A stretch of DNA of 40,194 bases, from positions 1 through 40,194 of the forward strand of contig NZ_DASZGI010000199.1 of the NCBI RefSeq assembly GCF_035938995.1, written 5' to 3'. Below the pieces are notes generated by a model that worked only from the letters and a program-made list of their open reading frames with translations, did no database searches and was not told the DNA's origin. The position numbers and the translations under genes are program-made. Position 1 is the first letter of the stretch, and each line of letters opens with the position of its first letter. The DNA comes from DASZGI01 sp035938995 (GTDB lineage Bacteria > Actinomycetota > Actinomycetes > Streptomycetales > Catenulisporaceae). Shown here piece by piece: positions 16,808 through 24,917 of this stretch.

Positions 16808-18199
16808 TCAGCCTTCGGCCGCCGCAGGTGTACGCCGCACCCGGGCGATCAGCGACAGCAGCGGAGCCGTGGCGACGGTGGACACCAGCGTCATGATGAC
16901 GAGCATCGCGAACACCGTCGGGCTGATCACCTTCAGCTGGAGGCCGATGCTGAGCACCACCAACTCGGTCAGCCCGCGGCAGTTCATCAGGGCGCCGAGG
17001 GACAACGACTCGCGCCACCCGACGCCGGTCAGGCGGGCCGCCGCGGTGGCTGAGAAGAACTTGCCGAACACCGCGACCGCCGTGATCACGCCGCACCAGG
17101 CCCACAGCCGCGGGCTGCCGCCGATCAAGCCGAAGCGCGTGTTGAGGCCGGTGTAGACGAAGAACAGCGGAAGCAGCAGCGTCATCGTGACGCTCTCGGT
17201 CTTCGCCGCCGCCTGCCGCGCCGCGAGAACACTGCGCGGAACAGCCACCCCGAACGCGAAGGCGCCGAACATCGGGTGCACGCCGATCTGACTGGTGGCC
17301 AAGGCGGACAGCATCACCCCGGCTAGCAGCACCGGCAGCATCGCCTGCTCGGGGAGGGCGCCGAGCCAGCGGGCCATCAGGGGCCGCACGACCGTCGCCA
17401 TCGCCACGACGAAGACCACTGTCAACGCGACGGTCACGGCCACCGACCCGGCCGTGCCGTGGCTGCCGATCGCGACCACGACCGCGAGCAGGCACCAGGC
17501 GACCACGTCGCCGACCGCCGCGCAGGTCAGCGCGAGCGCGCCGAGCGGCGTCTCGGCGATGCCGCGGTCCGACAGGATCCTGGCCAGCACGGGGAACGCG
17601 GTCACGCTCATCGACACCGCGAAGAAGAGGGCGAACGCGAGGAAGCCGACGTGCTGCCCGAACCGCGGGTAGAGCCAGAACGCCAGCACGATGCCGGTGA
17701 ACATCGGCAGCGCGACGCCCGCCTGGCTCACCGTCGCCGCGGTCACCCCGCGCCGGCGCACCTTGTCCAGGTCCATCTCGAGGCCGAGCAGGAACATGAA
17801 GAAGATCAGGCCGAGCTGGGACAGGGTGTTGATCGTGGAGATGACCGCGCTGGGGAACAGCCAGTGGAATCCGGCCGGCCAGACGGCGCCCAGCAGCGAC
17901 GGGCCGAGCAGCACGCCGGCGATGATCTCCCCGATCACCGCCGACTGGCCGAGCCGCCGCACCAGCGCGCCGGTCAGGTGGCAGGCGGCCAGGACCACCG
18001 GCAGCGCGAGCAGCAGCCGCGGATAGGGGTTCGACGAGCCGGAGGCGGCCGGGGCGGCGAGCGCCGGGCCGCGCCCGGACGAGCCGACCGCCAGCAGCCC
18101 TATGGTCAGCGCGATCGGCAGGGCGATCAGCGCGGTGCCGACCAGGGCGGTGCGCGCGGCGCCGGACCGGCCGCTCGCGGGCGGGACGAGCGATGCCAT
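16808..18199 (-). CDS. CPA2-family cation/proton antiporter (KefB/NapA type)
   Basis: This 463-residue membrane protein has about 13 helices. Blocks typical of monovalent cation:proton antiporter-2 proteins are GQSAVIGEIIAGVLLGPSLLG (split by its Gly turns, near residues 85-105), FFMFLLGLEMDL (near 135), VSMSVTAFPVLARIL (near 190), AVGDVVAWCLL with the transport Asp (near 225) and NCRGLTELVVLSIGLQ (near 400). No RCK/TrkA domain follows, so it is the membrane module only. The ATG at 18199 follows AAGGAGA. It is last in the minus-strand run after the DDAH-like, ATP-grasp and flavoprotein genes, and may act as a pathway-linked ion or product antiporter. Confidence 0.88.
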   Translation of the reverse strand: MASLVPPASGRSGAARTALVGTALIALPIALTIGLLAVGSSGRGPALAAPAASGSSNPYPRLLLALPVVLAACHLTGALVRRLGQSAVIGEIIAGVLLGPSLLGAVWPAGFHWLFPSAVISTINTLSQLGLIFFMFLLGLEMDLDKVRRRGVTAATVSQAGVALPMFTGIVLAFWLYPRFGQHVGFLAFALFFAVSMSVTAFPVLARILSDRGIAETPLGALALTCAAVGDVVAWCLLAVVVAIGSHGTAGSVAVTVALTVVFVVAMATVVRPLMARWLGALPEQAMLPVLLAGVMLSALATSQIGVHPMFGAFAFGVAVPRSVLAARQAAAKTESVTMTLLLPLFFVYTGLNTRFGLIGGSPRLWAWCGVITAVAVFGKFFSATAAARLTGVGWRESLSLGALMNCRGLTELVVLSIGLQLKVISPTVFAMLVIMTLVSTVATAPLLSLIARVRRTPAAAEG

Positions 18200-18261
18200 C
18201 TTCGTCTCCTTAACCAGAGGGACCCGCGGCGGCGGGTCGCGGGCGACGGGCGGTGCGTCGG

Positions 18262-19074
18262 TCAGCCGGCGCGCAGTTCCAAGGTGCAGCATTTGACGCT
18301 CCCGCCGGCTTTGAGCAGCTCGGACATGTCGGCGCCGATCGGTTCGTATCCGCGCTCGCGCAGCGCGTCGATCAGCCCGGTGGCGGCCTCCGGGAGCACC
18401 ACGTGCCGCCCGTCGGACACCGCATTGAGGCCGAAGGCGGCGGCGTCGGCGCCGGTCGCGGTGATCGCGTCCGGATACAGTCTTCTCAGGATCCTGCGGC
18501 TCTCGGCGGAGAACGCGTACGGGTAGTACATGATCGTCTCGGCGTCCAGCACGGCCATAGCGGTGTCCAGGTGGTAGTAGCGCGGGTCGACCAGGGTGAG
18601 GCCGACCACGGGCAGGCCGAGGAACCGCTCGGCCTCGGCGTGCGCGCGCGGATCGCTGCGGAAGCCGGACCCGGCCAGCACCCGGTTCCCGGCGACCAGG
18701 TAGTCGCCCTCGCCCTCGTTGATCCACCGCGCCTGCCGGACTTCCCAGCCGCCCCGCTCCCGGAACCAGTCGAGGTAGCCCGCGGACTCCGCGCGGCGCT
18801 GCAGGTGCCGGAACCGGGCGACCAGCACCCGGCCGTCGACCACCGTCGCGCCGTTGGCCGCGAACACCATGTCCGGCAGGCCGGCGCGCGGCTCGAGCAG
18901 CTCGACCGTGTGCCCGAGCCGCACGAACTGGTCGTGCAGCCACTCCCACTGGGCCACGGCCAGCTCGGTGGAGGTGGGCTTGGACGGGTCCATCCACGGG
19001 TTGATCGAGTATTCGACGTCGAAGTACGTCGGCCGGACCATCAGGTAGCGGCGTCGGGTGGCCACGCGTGGCAA
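18262..19074 (-). CDS. DDAH/arginine-deiminase-like guanidino hydrolase
   Basis: This 270-residue pentein-fold protein fits the dimethylarginine dimethylaminohydrolase group, which hydrolyses arginine or methylarginines to citrulline. The catalytic His is H168 in YYHLDTAM, the nucleophilic Cys is in GGSVKCCTLE (C262 or C263), and acidic substrate-binding residues appear in NEGEGD and in FAANGATV. The start is probably TTG at 19074, with GGAGGA six bases upstream; a GTG three codons in is the alternative. It is separated from the upstream ATP-grasp gene by a 104-bp repeat element and followed by the antiporter. In the cluster it could hydrolyse a guanidino group or supply citrulline or ornithine. 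An amidinotransferase activity is possible. Confidence 0.8.
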   Translation of the reverse strand: MPRVATRRRYLMVRPTYFDVEYSINPWMDPSKPTSTELAVAQWEWLHDQFVRLGHTVELLEPRAGLPDMVFAANGATVVDGRVLVARFRHLQRRAESAGYLDWFRERGGWEVRQARWINEGEGDYLVAGNRVLAGSGFRSDPRAHAEAERFLGLPVVGLTLVDPRYYHLDTAMAVLDAETIMYYPYAFSAESRRILRRLYPDAITATGADAAAFGLNAVSDGRHVVLPEAATGLIDALRERGYEPIGADMSELLKAGGSVKCCTLELRAG

Positions 19075-19135
19075 AGTCGTCCTCCAGGATCAGTCGGGTG
19101 AGGGACCGGGCGCGGGCGCGTCCGGGTGTCGGGCC

Positions 19136-19239
19136 AGGGCGTGTCTAAAAAAGGGCGGAGCGTCGGATGAGCCCGCGGCGTCTGGCAGCGAGCGCGTGCC
19201 AGGCGTCGCGGGCCCGGCGATCCTCCTTATGCACGCCCT
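19136..19239. mobile_element. MITE-like 104-bp element with imperfect terminal inverted repeats
   Basis: The left end AGGGCGTGTCTAAAAAAG (19136-19153) and the reverse complement of the right end, AGGGCGTGCATAAGGAGG (19239-19222), match at 13 of 18 positions, the first eight exactly. Inside is a 17-bp hairpin with two wobble pairs (19171-19187 with 19197-19213). The right end overlaps the TAG stop of the ATP-grasp gene. No coding sequence and no clear target duplication is seen. A plain attenuator/terminator, with the T-run at 19152-19147 on the minus strand, is the alternative. Confidence 0.4.
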
Positions 19240-20488
19240 AGCGGTCGCCGACCATCCGGACCTCGATCTTCCCGGCCAGGTCGGTCGCGGTGCGCAGCGC
19301 GTCGTCGAGCGAGGCGTCGGCGACGCCGATGCCGCCGAGGACGTTGTTGCCGTCCGGAGGGCGGCGGATGACATCCCCCGGCTTCGCGGTGATCTTGAGG
19401 TAGAACACGCCTTCGTGCTCCGCCACCTCGGGCGGGATGCCGACGGACTCGATCGTCCCGCCGCCCGAGAGGAGGCACATCGCGGCGGTGTGCACCTCAG
19501 TGGGCTGGAAATGGTGCACATCAGGGCGCTGACCGCCGGCGATGTCCATCATTGCTCTGATCGGGTCGTGGTCGGCCGACAGCCGGGCCATGATGTCGAG
19601 ACCGCCGCCGCCGGGCCTGGCCGCGATCTCCAGCAGGTGCGGCCGGCCGTGGTGGAAGCGCACCTCGGCGTGCATGACGCTGCGGCGCAGCCCCTGCGCT
19701 CGCGTCCCGGCCGCGACGACCGCGTGCACCTGGGCGACCTGCTCCGGGGTCAGTTCGGTCGGCGAATGGTGCACGTCGTCCTCGAAGGTGTCGCCCTCGA
19801 CCGTGATCCGGTCCACGATGGAGCCGAGGAAGACCTCGTCGTCCCAGACCACCGCCTCGATCAGGTGCTCGTGGCCGTCCAGGAAGGATTCGACCAGCAG
19901 GCCGTGCGGGCCGAGGTCCACCCCGTCGGCCTCCATCGCGTACCAGGTCATCAGACCGAGACCGGTCAGCGCCTGACCGTAGCGCTCGCGCATCTGAGCG
20001 TCGTCGTCGACCCGGAAGACGTAATTGCTGGCCGCGCCGAGAGTCGGCTTGAGGATCACCGGGTAGCCGAACTCCTGCGCCGCGGCCAGCGCGGCGTCAA
20101 CGTCGGCGACATATCTGAATCCAGGGATCGGCACGCCGAGCCGCCGGTGCGCCTCCCGCATCAACAGCTTGTTGCGACTGCGCACGGCCGCCTCCACGCC
20201 GATACCCGGCAGGCCCAGCGCCTCGGCGACGGCGGCGACCGCGATCACCGCGGACTCGGAGAAGGTGAGTACGCCCTCGAACTGTTCCTCGGCGTGCCAG
20301 GCGCGCGCGGCCTCGATGAGGTCGTCCACGTGCTTGCCGCCGGCCCGGCGATAGCGGCCGGCCGGCCAGAAGTCGTCCGTCCCGATGCCGTTGAGGACGT
20401 AGAGCTCCGCGCCGAGGCCGACGATCTGCTGGTAGCGGGAGAGGTAGTAGGTGGCGTTCTGGCTGGCTTCCAGGGCGAGCAGCTTCAT
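19238..20488 (-). CDS. ATP-grasp carboxylate-amine ligase (first of three)
   Basis: This 416-residue ligase activates a carboxylate as acyl-phosphate and joins it to an amine. A preATP domain (residues 1-105, ending SESAVIAVAAVAEALGLPGIG) precedes the ATP-grasp core. GYPVILKPTLGAAS (near 140) holds the ATP-binding Lys, LLVESFLDGHEHLIEAVV is the second lobe, and the metal-binding block LLEIAARPGGGG is near 290. A C-terminal domain of about 100 residues (LKITAKPGDVIRR, GGIGVADASLDDAL) is like the one in biosynthetic ligases of the BacD/carbamoyl-phosphate-like group. Start ATG and upstream stop overlap by ATGA, coupling it to the flavoprotein gene. Its TAG stop is shared with a repeat end. Substrates are unknown. 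Confidence 0.88.
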   Translation of the reverse strand: MKLLALEASQNATYYLSRYQQIVGLGAELYVLNGIGTDDFWPAGRYRRAGGKHVDDLIEAARAWHAEEQFEGVLTFSESAVIAVAAVAEALGLPGIGVEAAVRSRNKLLMREAHRRLGVPIPGFRYVADVDAALAAAQEFGYPVILKPTLGAASNYVFRVDDDAQMRERYGQALTGLGLMTWYAMEADGVDLGPHGLLVESFLDGHEHLIEAVVWDDEVFLGSIVDRITVEGDTFEDDVHHSPTELTPEQVAQVHAVVAAGTRAQGLRRSVMHAEVRFHHGRPHLLEIAARPGGGGLDIMARLSADHDPIRAMMDIAGGQRPDVHHFQPTEVHTAAMCLLSGGGTIESVGIPPEVAEHEGVFYLKITAKPGDVIRRPPDGNNVLGGIGVADASLDDALRTATDLAGKIEVRMVGDR

Positions 20489-21666
20489 GACAGACCTTTC
20501 ACAAGACCGGCGGGGCGGCGGCCGATGGCGGCCGGCGAGGCGTCCACGACGGTGTCGACGGGGTCGAAGCCGGTCGGCGCCGGAACGGCGCCGGTCAGGC
20601 GTTGCGCGAGGGACTCGGCGATCAGCGGGGCGAATTTGAAGGACCCGCCGCCGCAGGCCGCGAAGGACAGGACCGACCCGCCGAGCGCGGCGACCATCGC
20701 GTCGCCGCCGGCCGCGCGGGCGAGGTAGTAGCAGTCACGGGCGCCGAACAGCCAGTCGCCGCGGAAGCCGGGCAGCAGCTCCGAGAACACCTCGACCAGG
20801 TGGTCGCGCCAGCGCAGCGGCGTCGCGGTGTCTTCGAGCTCTGCCACGGTTCGGCAGGCGCTGGCCGCGCTGAGCTTGAGCGGGGTGTCGGCTACCGGCG
20901 GCACGAGCCACGCGCCGCTGCGCACGCCCAGCGAGGCGATCGCGGGGGTGTCCCCCCAGGCCGCCACCTGCTCGGACGGGACCTCGCAGTAGAGCACGCT
21001 CTGCCTGTGCAGCACGAGTTGATCGGCCAGTTCCGGCGACAGCAGGCCGCGGGTCCACGGGCCGACCGCGATGAGCACCGCGTCCGCGCGGACCACATCG
21101 CCGTCGGCGAGACGCACGGCCGGGCCGTCCACGTCGATGCCGACGGCCCGGCGGCGCGGATGCAACTCAGTGTGCGAATACAGGCGCAGCCAGGCGGCGC
21201 AGGCGGCCAGGACCCGGTCCGCGAGCAGGACTCCGGCCTGGAATTCGAGCACCGCGCTCGCCCCGGCCGGAAACCGGATCTGCGGGTAGTGCGCGGCCAG
21301 ATCGTCCGGGCCGAGCAGCCGCGACCGGGAGCCGGCGTCGGCCAGCATCCGGCGCGCCTGTACGGGATCCTCGGTCGGCAGCACAGTGTCAGTCGGCAAC
21401 ACGGTCAGCGCGCCGACACGCTCGTAGAAGCGGGCTGACAGCAGGTGCTGTAAGGCCACCCACTTGTGGTGCGCGAGCACGGCTGCGGTCGTCTTCGCCT
21501 GGTCGCCGAGGTGCAGTCCGCGCACGACCCGGTGGCGGTCGTGGGAGGTCGCGGCCGAGGAGGGGATGTCCGCCTGCTCGAACAACGAGACCTGATGCCC
21601 CGCGGACGCGCAACTCACGGCGGTGAGCAGGCCGACGACACCGCTGCCGACGATGGCGATCCGCAC
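20485..21666 (-). CDS. FAD-dependent amine oxidase, sarcosine-oxidase/DAO family
   Basis: This 393-residue flavoprotein starts with the dinucleotide-binding motif IAIVGSGVVGLLTA (GxGxxG at 7-12, ribose-binding Glu30). Like monomeric sarcosine and N-methyltryptophan oxidases, it has a late block with a Cys that could tether FAD (C312 in ARDCYYLAR) and the C-terminal GGGSFKFAP. Such enzymes oxidise secondary amines and release an aldehyde. As I recall, DAO-family flavoproteins in hydrazinoacetate pathways oxidatively cut the lysine-glycine hydrazine adduct, so that role fits this gene. The GTG at 21666 has AGGAGG seven bases upstream. It is coupled to the ATP-grasp gene and is the first gene of the minus-strand operon. 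Confidence 0.86.
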   Translation of the reverse strand: MRIAIVGSGVVGLLTAVSCASAGHQVSLFEQADIPSSAATSHDRHRVVRGLHLGDQAKTTAAVLAHHKWVALQHLLSARFYERVGALTVLPTDTVLPTEDPVQARRMLADAGSRSRLLGPDDLAAHYPQIRFPAGASAVLEFQAGVLLADRVLAACAAWLRLYSHTELHPRRRAVGIDVDGPAVRLADGDVVRADAVLIAVGPWTRGLLSPELADQLVLHRQSVLYCEVPSEQVAAWGDTPAIASLGVRSGAWLVPPVADTPLKLSAASACRTVAELEDTATPLRWRDHLVEVFSELLPGFRGDWLFGARDCYYLARAAGGDAMVAALGGSVLSFAACGGGSFKFAPLIAESLAQRLTGAVPAPTGFDPVDTVVDASPAAIGRRPAGLVKGLS

Positions 21667-21814
21667 CGCACACCTCCTGTTCCGCGTCGGGCGCCGGACC
21701 TCCGGCGGGAGAATCAACCCGGGAAAAGTCAAACCGGGCGCGATATTGACCGGTAGGACCGTCGGGCTCGAACAATCAACCTGCTTCGAAGCGGTCGGGG
21801 CGGCGGCACCCCGG

Positions 21815-23293
21815 TCAGATCCGCACGCCGTGGGACTGCCCGGGGCGCTGCGCGACGTGCCGTGCGCGTTGGGGTTCGCCCTGCCGGGCCCGCGGGACCG
21901 TGGGCGGCGCGGCGGAGTGAGCGGTGTCGCGCCGGATTCCCGCGGCGAAGACGCTCACCAGCGTGGAGACCCGGTAGCGTCCCGCAGTCTCGGCGCGGGT
22001 CAGCAGTCCCGCGTCGACCAGCGATTCCAGCAGTTCGTCCGCGGCTTCGGCGCGGATCTCGAGGGCGGCGGCGAGGTCGGCCACCGTGGTCCACCCGGAA
22101 CCGGCCAGCCCCAACTGGCGCACGGCCTTGCGACCGTCCGGCGACAGCAGTTGGTAGGCGGTGACGAGCCGGTCCCTGACGTTCACGTCGCCGACCCGCA
22201 GGCCGCTCATCAGGCGTTCGCGGTCGGCCAGCAGCGCGACCGCGTGCCGGACCGACCACTCCGGCCGCGCGGCGAGCTTGCGGCCGATGATGTCCAGCGC
22301 CAGCGGAAGGTCGCCGCACAGCTCGGCGAGGGCCGCGGAGGCGCGGGCGTGTTCCCCGCCGATCCGGCCGTCCCCGACGAGCCGAGCGAGCAGCGCCACC
22401 GACTCGGCGCGGGCGAGCGGGCCGAGGTCGACGCAGCGGGCGCCGTCCAGGCCGAGCAGCCGGGCCCTGCTGGTGACCACCACCTGGCTGTGTGCGGTCC
22501 GCGCGATCAGGGGCCTGACCTGGCCCTCGTCGCCCGCGTTCTCCAGCAGGACGAAGAGTCTGCGCTGCGCCAGCAGGGAGCGATAAAGGCCGATCCGCTG
22601 CATCGGATCGTCCGGCACCAAATCCGCGGGAACCCCCAGAGCCCTGAGGAAACCCCGCATGACCTTGTCCGATGACTGATTGCCCGGACCGCAAGTACTC
22701 AGATCGGCGTACAGCTGTCCATCAGGGAACTCATCCGCGACCGCGTCGGCCAAGCGCAGCGCAAGAGCGGTCTTGCCGACGCCTATCGGTCCCCTGATAA
22801 CCAGGGGGATCCGCGGCGCGGCGGCCTCCCGCACGACCGCGCAGGCCTGCGCCAGCACGGTGCGCCGCCCCACGAAGAGGCTCGGGCTCATCGGCAATTG
22901 CGCAGGTGGCGCGAGGTGCGCCGCCCGGTCTCGGCCGGTGCGGGCGAGCTGCTTGGAGTGGCCCGGATCGGCCCCGGGCCCGCCGGGCGGAGCAGAGCTC
23001 TGCCCGGCGGCACGGGGATCCGCCGCGGTCCATACGCTCCCTGCGACGGCGCGCCACCGCCGCTCCCACTCGGCGCAGTCGCCGCCGCACGCGCTGACGA
23101 ATGCGAGCGTCACCGCGAGGGTGGGGAGCCGGTAGCCGCTTGCCGCGCTGGAGAGCACCGACGGGACGAAAAGCGCCCGGCGGGCCAGTTCGCGGTAGCT
23201 CGGGTTGCCCGCGTGCTTACGCAGTTCGCGCAGGTCGCGGGCGAAGTCGGCGATCGGGCCGTCGTCGTCCAAAGGCCGTTCGGGCCTGCCCAT
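21815..23293 (-). CDS. XRE-HTH NB-ARC (STAND) transcriptional regulator
   Basis: This 492-residue putative DNA-binding switch has an N-terminal HTH-like domain (residues 12-75, DLRELRKHAGNPSYRELARR), a variable linker, and an NB-ARC ATPase with a Walker A (GPIGVGKTAL, 168-177), a Walker B-like RLFVLLENAGDE and a conserved CGDLPLAL block. A winged helix ends the protein. Unlike AfsR/SARP relatives it lacks a BTAD domain and C-terminal TPR repeats, so it is a short member of the class. The ATG at 23293 follows AAGGAGA. It is transcribed toward the flavoprotein operon, 148 bp upstream of it, and is the likely cluster-specific regulator of the left arm. Confidence 0.85.
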   Translation of the reverse strand: MGRPERPLDDDGPIADFARDLRELRKHAGNPSYRELARRALFVPSVLSSAASGYRLPTLAVTLAFVSACGGDCAEWERRWRAVAGSVWTAADPRAAGQSSAPPGGPGADPGHSKQLARTGRDRAAHLAPPAQLPMSPSLFVGRRTVLAQACAVVREAAAPRIPLVIRGPIGVGKTALALRLADAVADEFPDGQLYADLSTCGPGNQSSDKVMRGFLRALGVPADLVPDDPMQRIGLYRSLLAQRRLFVLLENAGDEGQVRPLIARTAHSQVVVTSRARLLGLDGARCVDLGPLARAESVALLARLVGDGRIGGEHARASAALAELCGDLPLALDIIGRKLAARPEWSVRHAVALLADRERLMSGLRVGDVNVRDRLVTAYQLLSPDGRKAVRQLGLAGSGWTTVADLAAALEIRAEAADELLESLVDAGLLTRAETAGRYRVSTLVSVFAAGIRRDTAHSAAPPTVPRARQGEPQRARHVAQRPGQSHGVRI

Positions 23294-23483
23294 GCGTGTT
23301 CTCCTTGAGGATCCGCATCTTGGATTGCGGGAAGGGAAGAGGCTGGGGGCGCGAAGGGTGGCCCCGGCGGTTCGGCCGGCATTCGGCGGAGCGCCTCTGC
23401 GAACCCGGCGGCGCGACCGGGCCCGTATCTCATCGACGGTGAATCAATTGAGGCCTCAGTAAATGGGCCACTGGGGCGGTATT

Positions 23484-23503
23484 AACTGCCCTTTGGGGCA
23501 GTT
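23484..23503 (-). terminator. Short stem-loop after the small peptide gene
   Basis: AACTGCCC (23484-23491) and GGGCAGTT (23496-23503) form a perfect 8-bp stem with a 4-nt loop, starting 3 bp past the stop of the 51-residue gene. The minus strand continues with AAT and no T-run. A 10-bp palindrome TGAGGCCTCA lies at 23449-23458, between this and the NB-ARC regulator gene. Confidence 0.5.
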
Positions 23504-23506
23504 CGA

Positions 23507-23662
23507 TCAATCGCCCCACTCGGAGTCGGCGAGGTGCGTGACTGATGAGCCTACAGCCGGATGCGACACAGTCGGCACGACGCCGAGGGTCAGCGCCGCC
23601 AAGGCGACTGCCAGCAGCGGAACGAACCGCACGCGGACCGGGCTTCTCGGGATGCTTTGCAT
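23507..23662 (-). CDS. Small 51-residue peptide with N-terminal export-like helix
   Basis: An ATG at 23662 opens a 51-codon frame ending in TGA at 23507, with GAGGGGG upstream. The product starts with a basic N-terminus (MQSIPRSPVRVR), continues with a hydrophobic helix (FVPLLAVALAALTLGVVP) and ends with a short polar tail, SSVTHLADSEWGD. This is the layout of a secreted signalling peptide or a tiny membrane peptide. It lies alone between two regulator genes and is divergent from the LuxR-HTH gene, an arrangement suggesting a peptide-regulator pair. I know no function for it. Its G/C-rich third positions and clean signal-like organisation argue against chance. Confidence 0.6.
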   Translation of the reverse strand: MQSIPRSPVRVRFVPLLAVALAALTLGVVPTVSHPAVGSSVTHLADSEWGD

Positions 23663-23793
23663 TGGGGAACCCCCTCAACCACTCTAATTCGACGGAATAA
23701 GGCGGCCCGTGGTCGACGCTGCGTTTTGTGGAATTCCCCCCCACGGGTCTTGGCGTCAGCTAAGCACCCGGCTTGACCGGCAAACAGCGTGGT

Positions 23794-23810
23794 GTTACGT
23801 CAGAGTTACG
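23794..23810. promoter_or_regulatory. Direct repeat GTTACG with 11-bp period between divergent regulator and peptide genes
   Basis: GTTACG occurs at 23794-23799 and 23805-23810, separated by TCAGA. The two copies therefore lie on the same helix face, 27 bp before the preferred ATG of the LuxR-HTH gene. The divergent region 23663-23836 must contain both promoters. Boxes could not be assigned reliably. Confidence 0.45.
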
Positions 23811-23836
23811 CAATGCGCGATGACGCAGGAGGGCGA

Positions 23837-24862
23837 ATGTGCACCGCTATGGAGGAATCGGGCGAAACCGATATAATCGAGCTCTGCGATATCGGCCGGG
23901 CGCGCTACGCCGAGGCGATTGAGCAGGGCTCATTGAGCGCGGACCGGGCCACCGAGTGCCTGCTGAAGCTCGGCCTGCTCCAGCCGGGCGGCGACGGCGC
24001 GCTGGTGCCGGTCGCCCCTTCGACTGCGGCGACGCTTCGCCTGGGACCGCTGCGGCGCAGGTCGCAGCAGCAGATCGAGGCCATCGCGTCGGTCGAGGGG
24101 GTCTACGCGGCGGCCGATCAGGTCTACCGGTCGGCGAACCGCGGCGGTGACACGAGGCTGATCCGCGGCGCCGACAACATCAGCTCGGTGCTTCAGGCGG
24201 CGGTCGACGAGTGCCGCGACGAGCTGCTGACCATCCAGCCCGGTGGCGGTCGCCCGTACGAACTGCTCGAACGCGCGGTGGAGCGGGAGCTGCCCGCGTT
24301 ACAGCGCGGCGTCAAACAGCTGACCATCTATCAGCACTCGATCCGTACGCACGGCCCCACGATCGAGTACGTACGCCGGGTCACCGAGGCCGGCGCCGAG
24401 ATCCGCACCATCGACGAGGTGATCGACCGGCTGATCATCATCGACCGCGAAGTCGCCTTCATCCCGACCGCGTTCCCGCGCGGGCAGGAGGCGCTGGAGA
24501 TCCGGCACGCGGCGATCGTGCGATTCCTGGCCAGGCTGTTCGAGAACGTATGGTCGCGCGCGCTGCCCTGGGACGGGGCGGTGGCGCCGGCGAAGCCCGA
24601 CGGGGTTGTCTCGGAGACGCATCAAGCTATCATCAGGATGCTCATCAGCGGGCATACGCAGAGCCGGATCGCCCGCGAGCTCGGTATCAGCGCACGCACC
24701 CTGACGACCAACATCGGCAAGATCTCCAGCGAGCTCGGCAGCGGAAGCCCGATCCAGCTCGGCTATCTGATCGCGACCCGGGGCGTGCTGAAGCAGGATT
24801 TCGCGGACGAGGACGACGACGATCCGACGCCGCCGCCCTCGCCGCGTCCCTCGCACCACTGA
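23837..24862 (+). CDS. LuxR-type HTH regulator with TrmB/PLD-like central domain
   Basis: I start this 341-residue regulator at the ATG at 23837 (MCTAMEESGE) because AGGAGG sits four bases before it; the GTG at 23789 would add 16 residues of poor quality. The N-terminal part (ARYAEAIEQGSLSADRATECL) is a helical domain with a short winged-helix look. The middle (LLTIQPGGGRP, VKQLTIYQHSI, IIIDREVAFIPT) resembles the TrmB/phospholipase-D-like sensor fold. The C-terminus holds a LuxR HTH (SRIARELGISARTLTTNIGKI). The tail is acidic and Pro-rich. This architecture is common in actinomycetes. It lies head-to-head with the small peptide gene and upstream of the second ATP-grasp gene, so both are candidates for its regulon. 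Confidence 0.85.
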   Translation: MCTAMEESGETDIIELCDIGRARYAEAIEQGSLSADRATECLLKLGLLQPGGDGALVPVAPSTAATLRLGPLRRRSQQQIEAIASVEGVYAAADQVYRSANRGGDTRLIRGADNISSVLQAAVDECRDELLTIQPGGGRPYELLERAVERELPALQRGVKQLTIYQHSIRTHGPTIEYVRRVTEAGAEIRTIDEVIDRLIIIDREVAFIPTAFPRGQEALEIRHAAIVRFLARLFENVWSRALPWDGAVAPAKPDGVVSETHQAIIRMLISGHTQSRIARELGISARTLTTNIGKISSELGSGSPIQLGYLIATRGVLKQDFADEDDDDPTPPPSPRPSHH

Positions 24863-24917
24863 CACGCCGCGTTCCCGCGCGTGCCAGCCATCCGGCGATC
24901 ATGGTTATGAGGTCATC

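Noticed and set aside
16545..17495. N-terminal extension of the secreted-protein frame
   Set aside because: It overlaps the antiporter gene on the same strand in another frame; the GTG at 16544 has a good ribosome-binding site.
18200..18997. N-terminal extension of the antiporter frame
   Set aside because: It is a frame-shifted shadow of the DDAH-like gene; the ATG at 18199 with AAGGAGA is the natural start.
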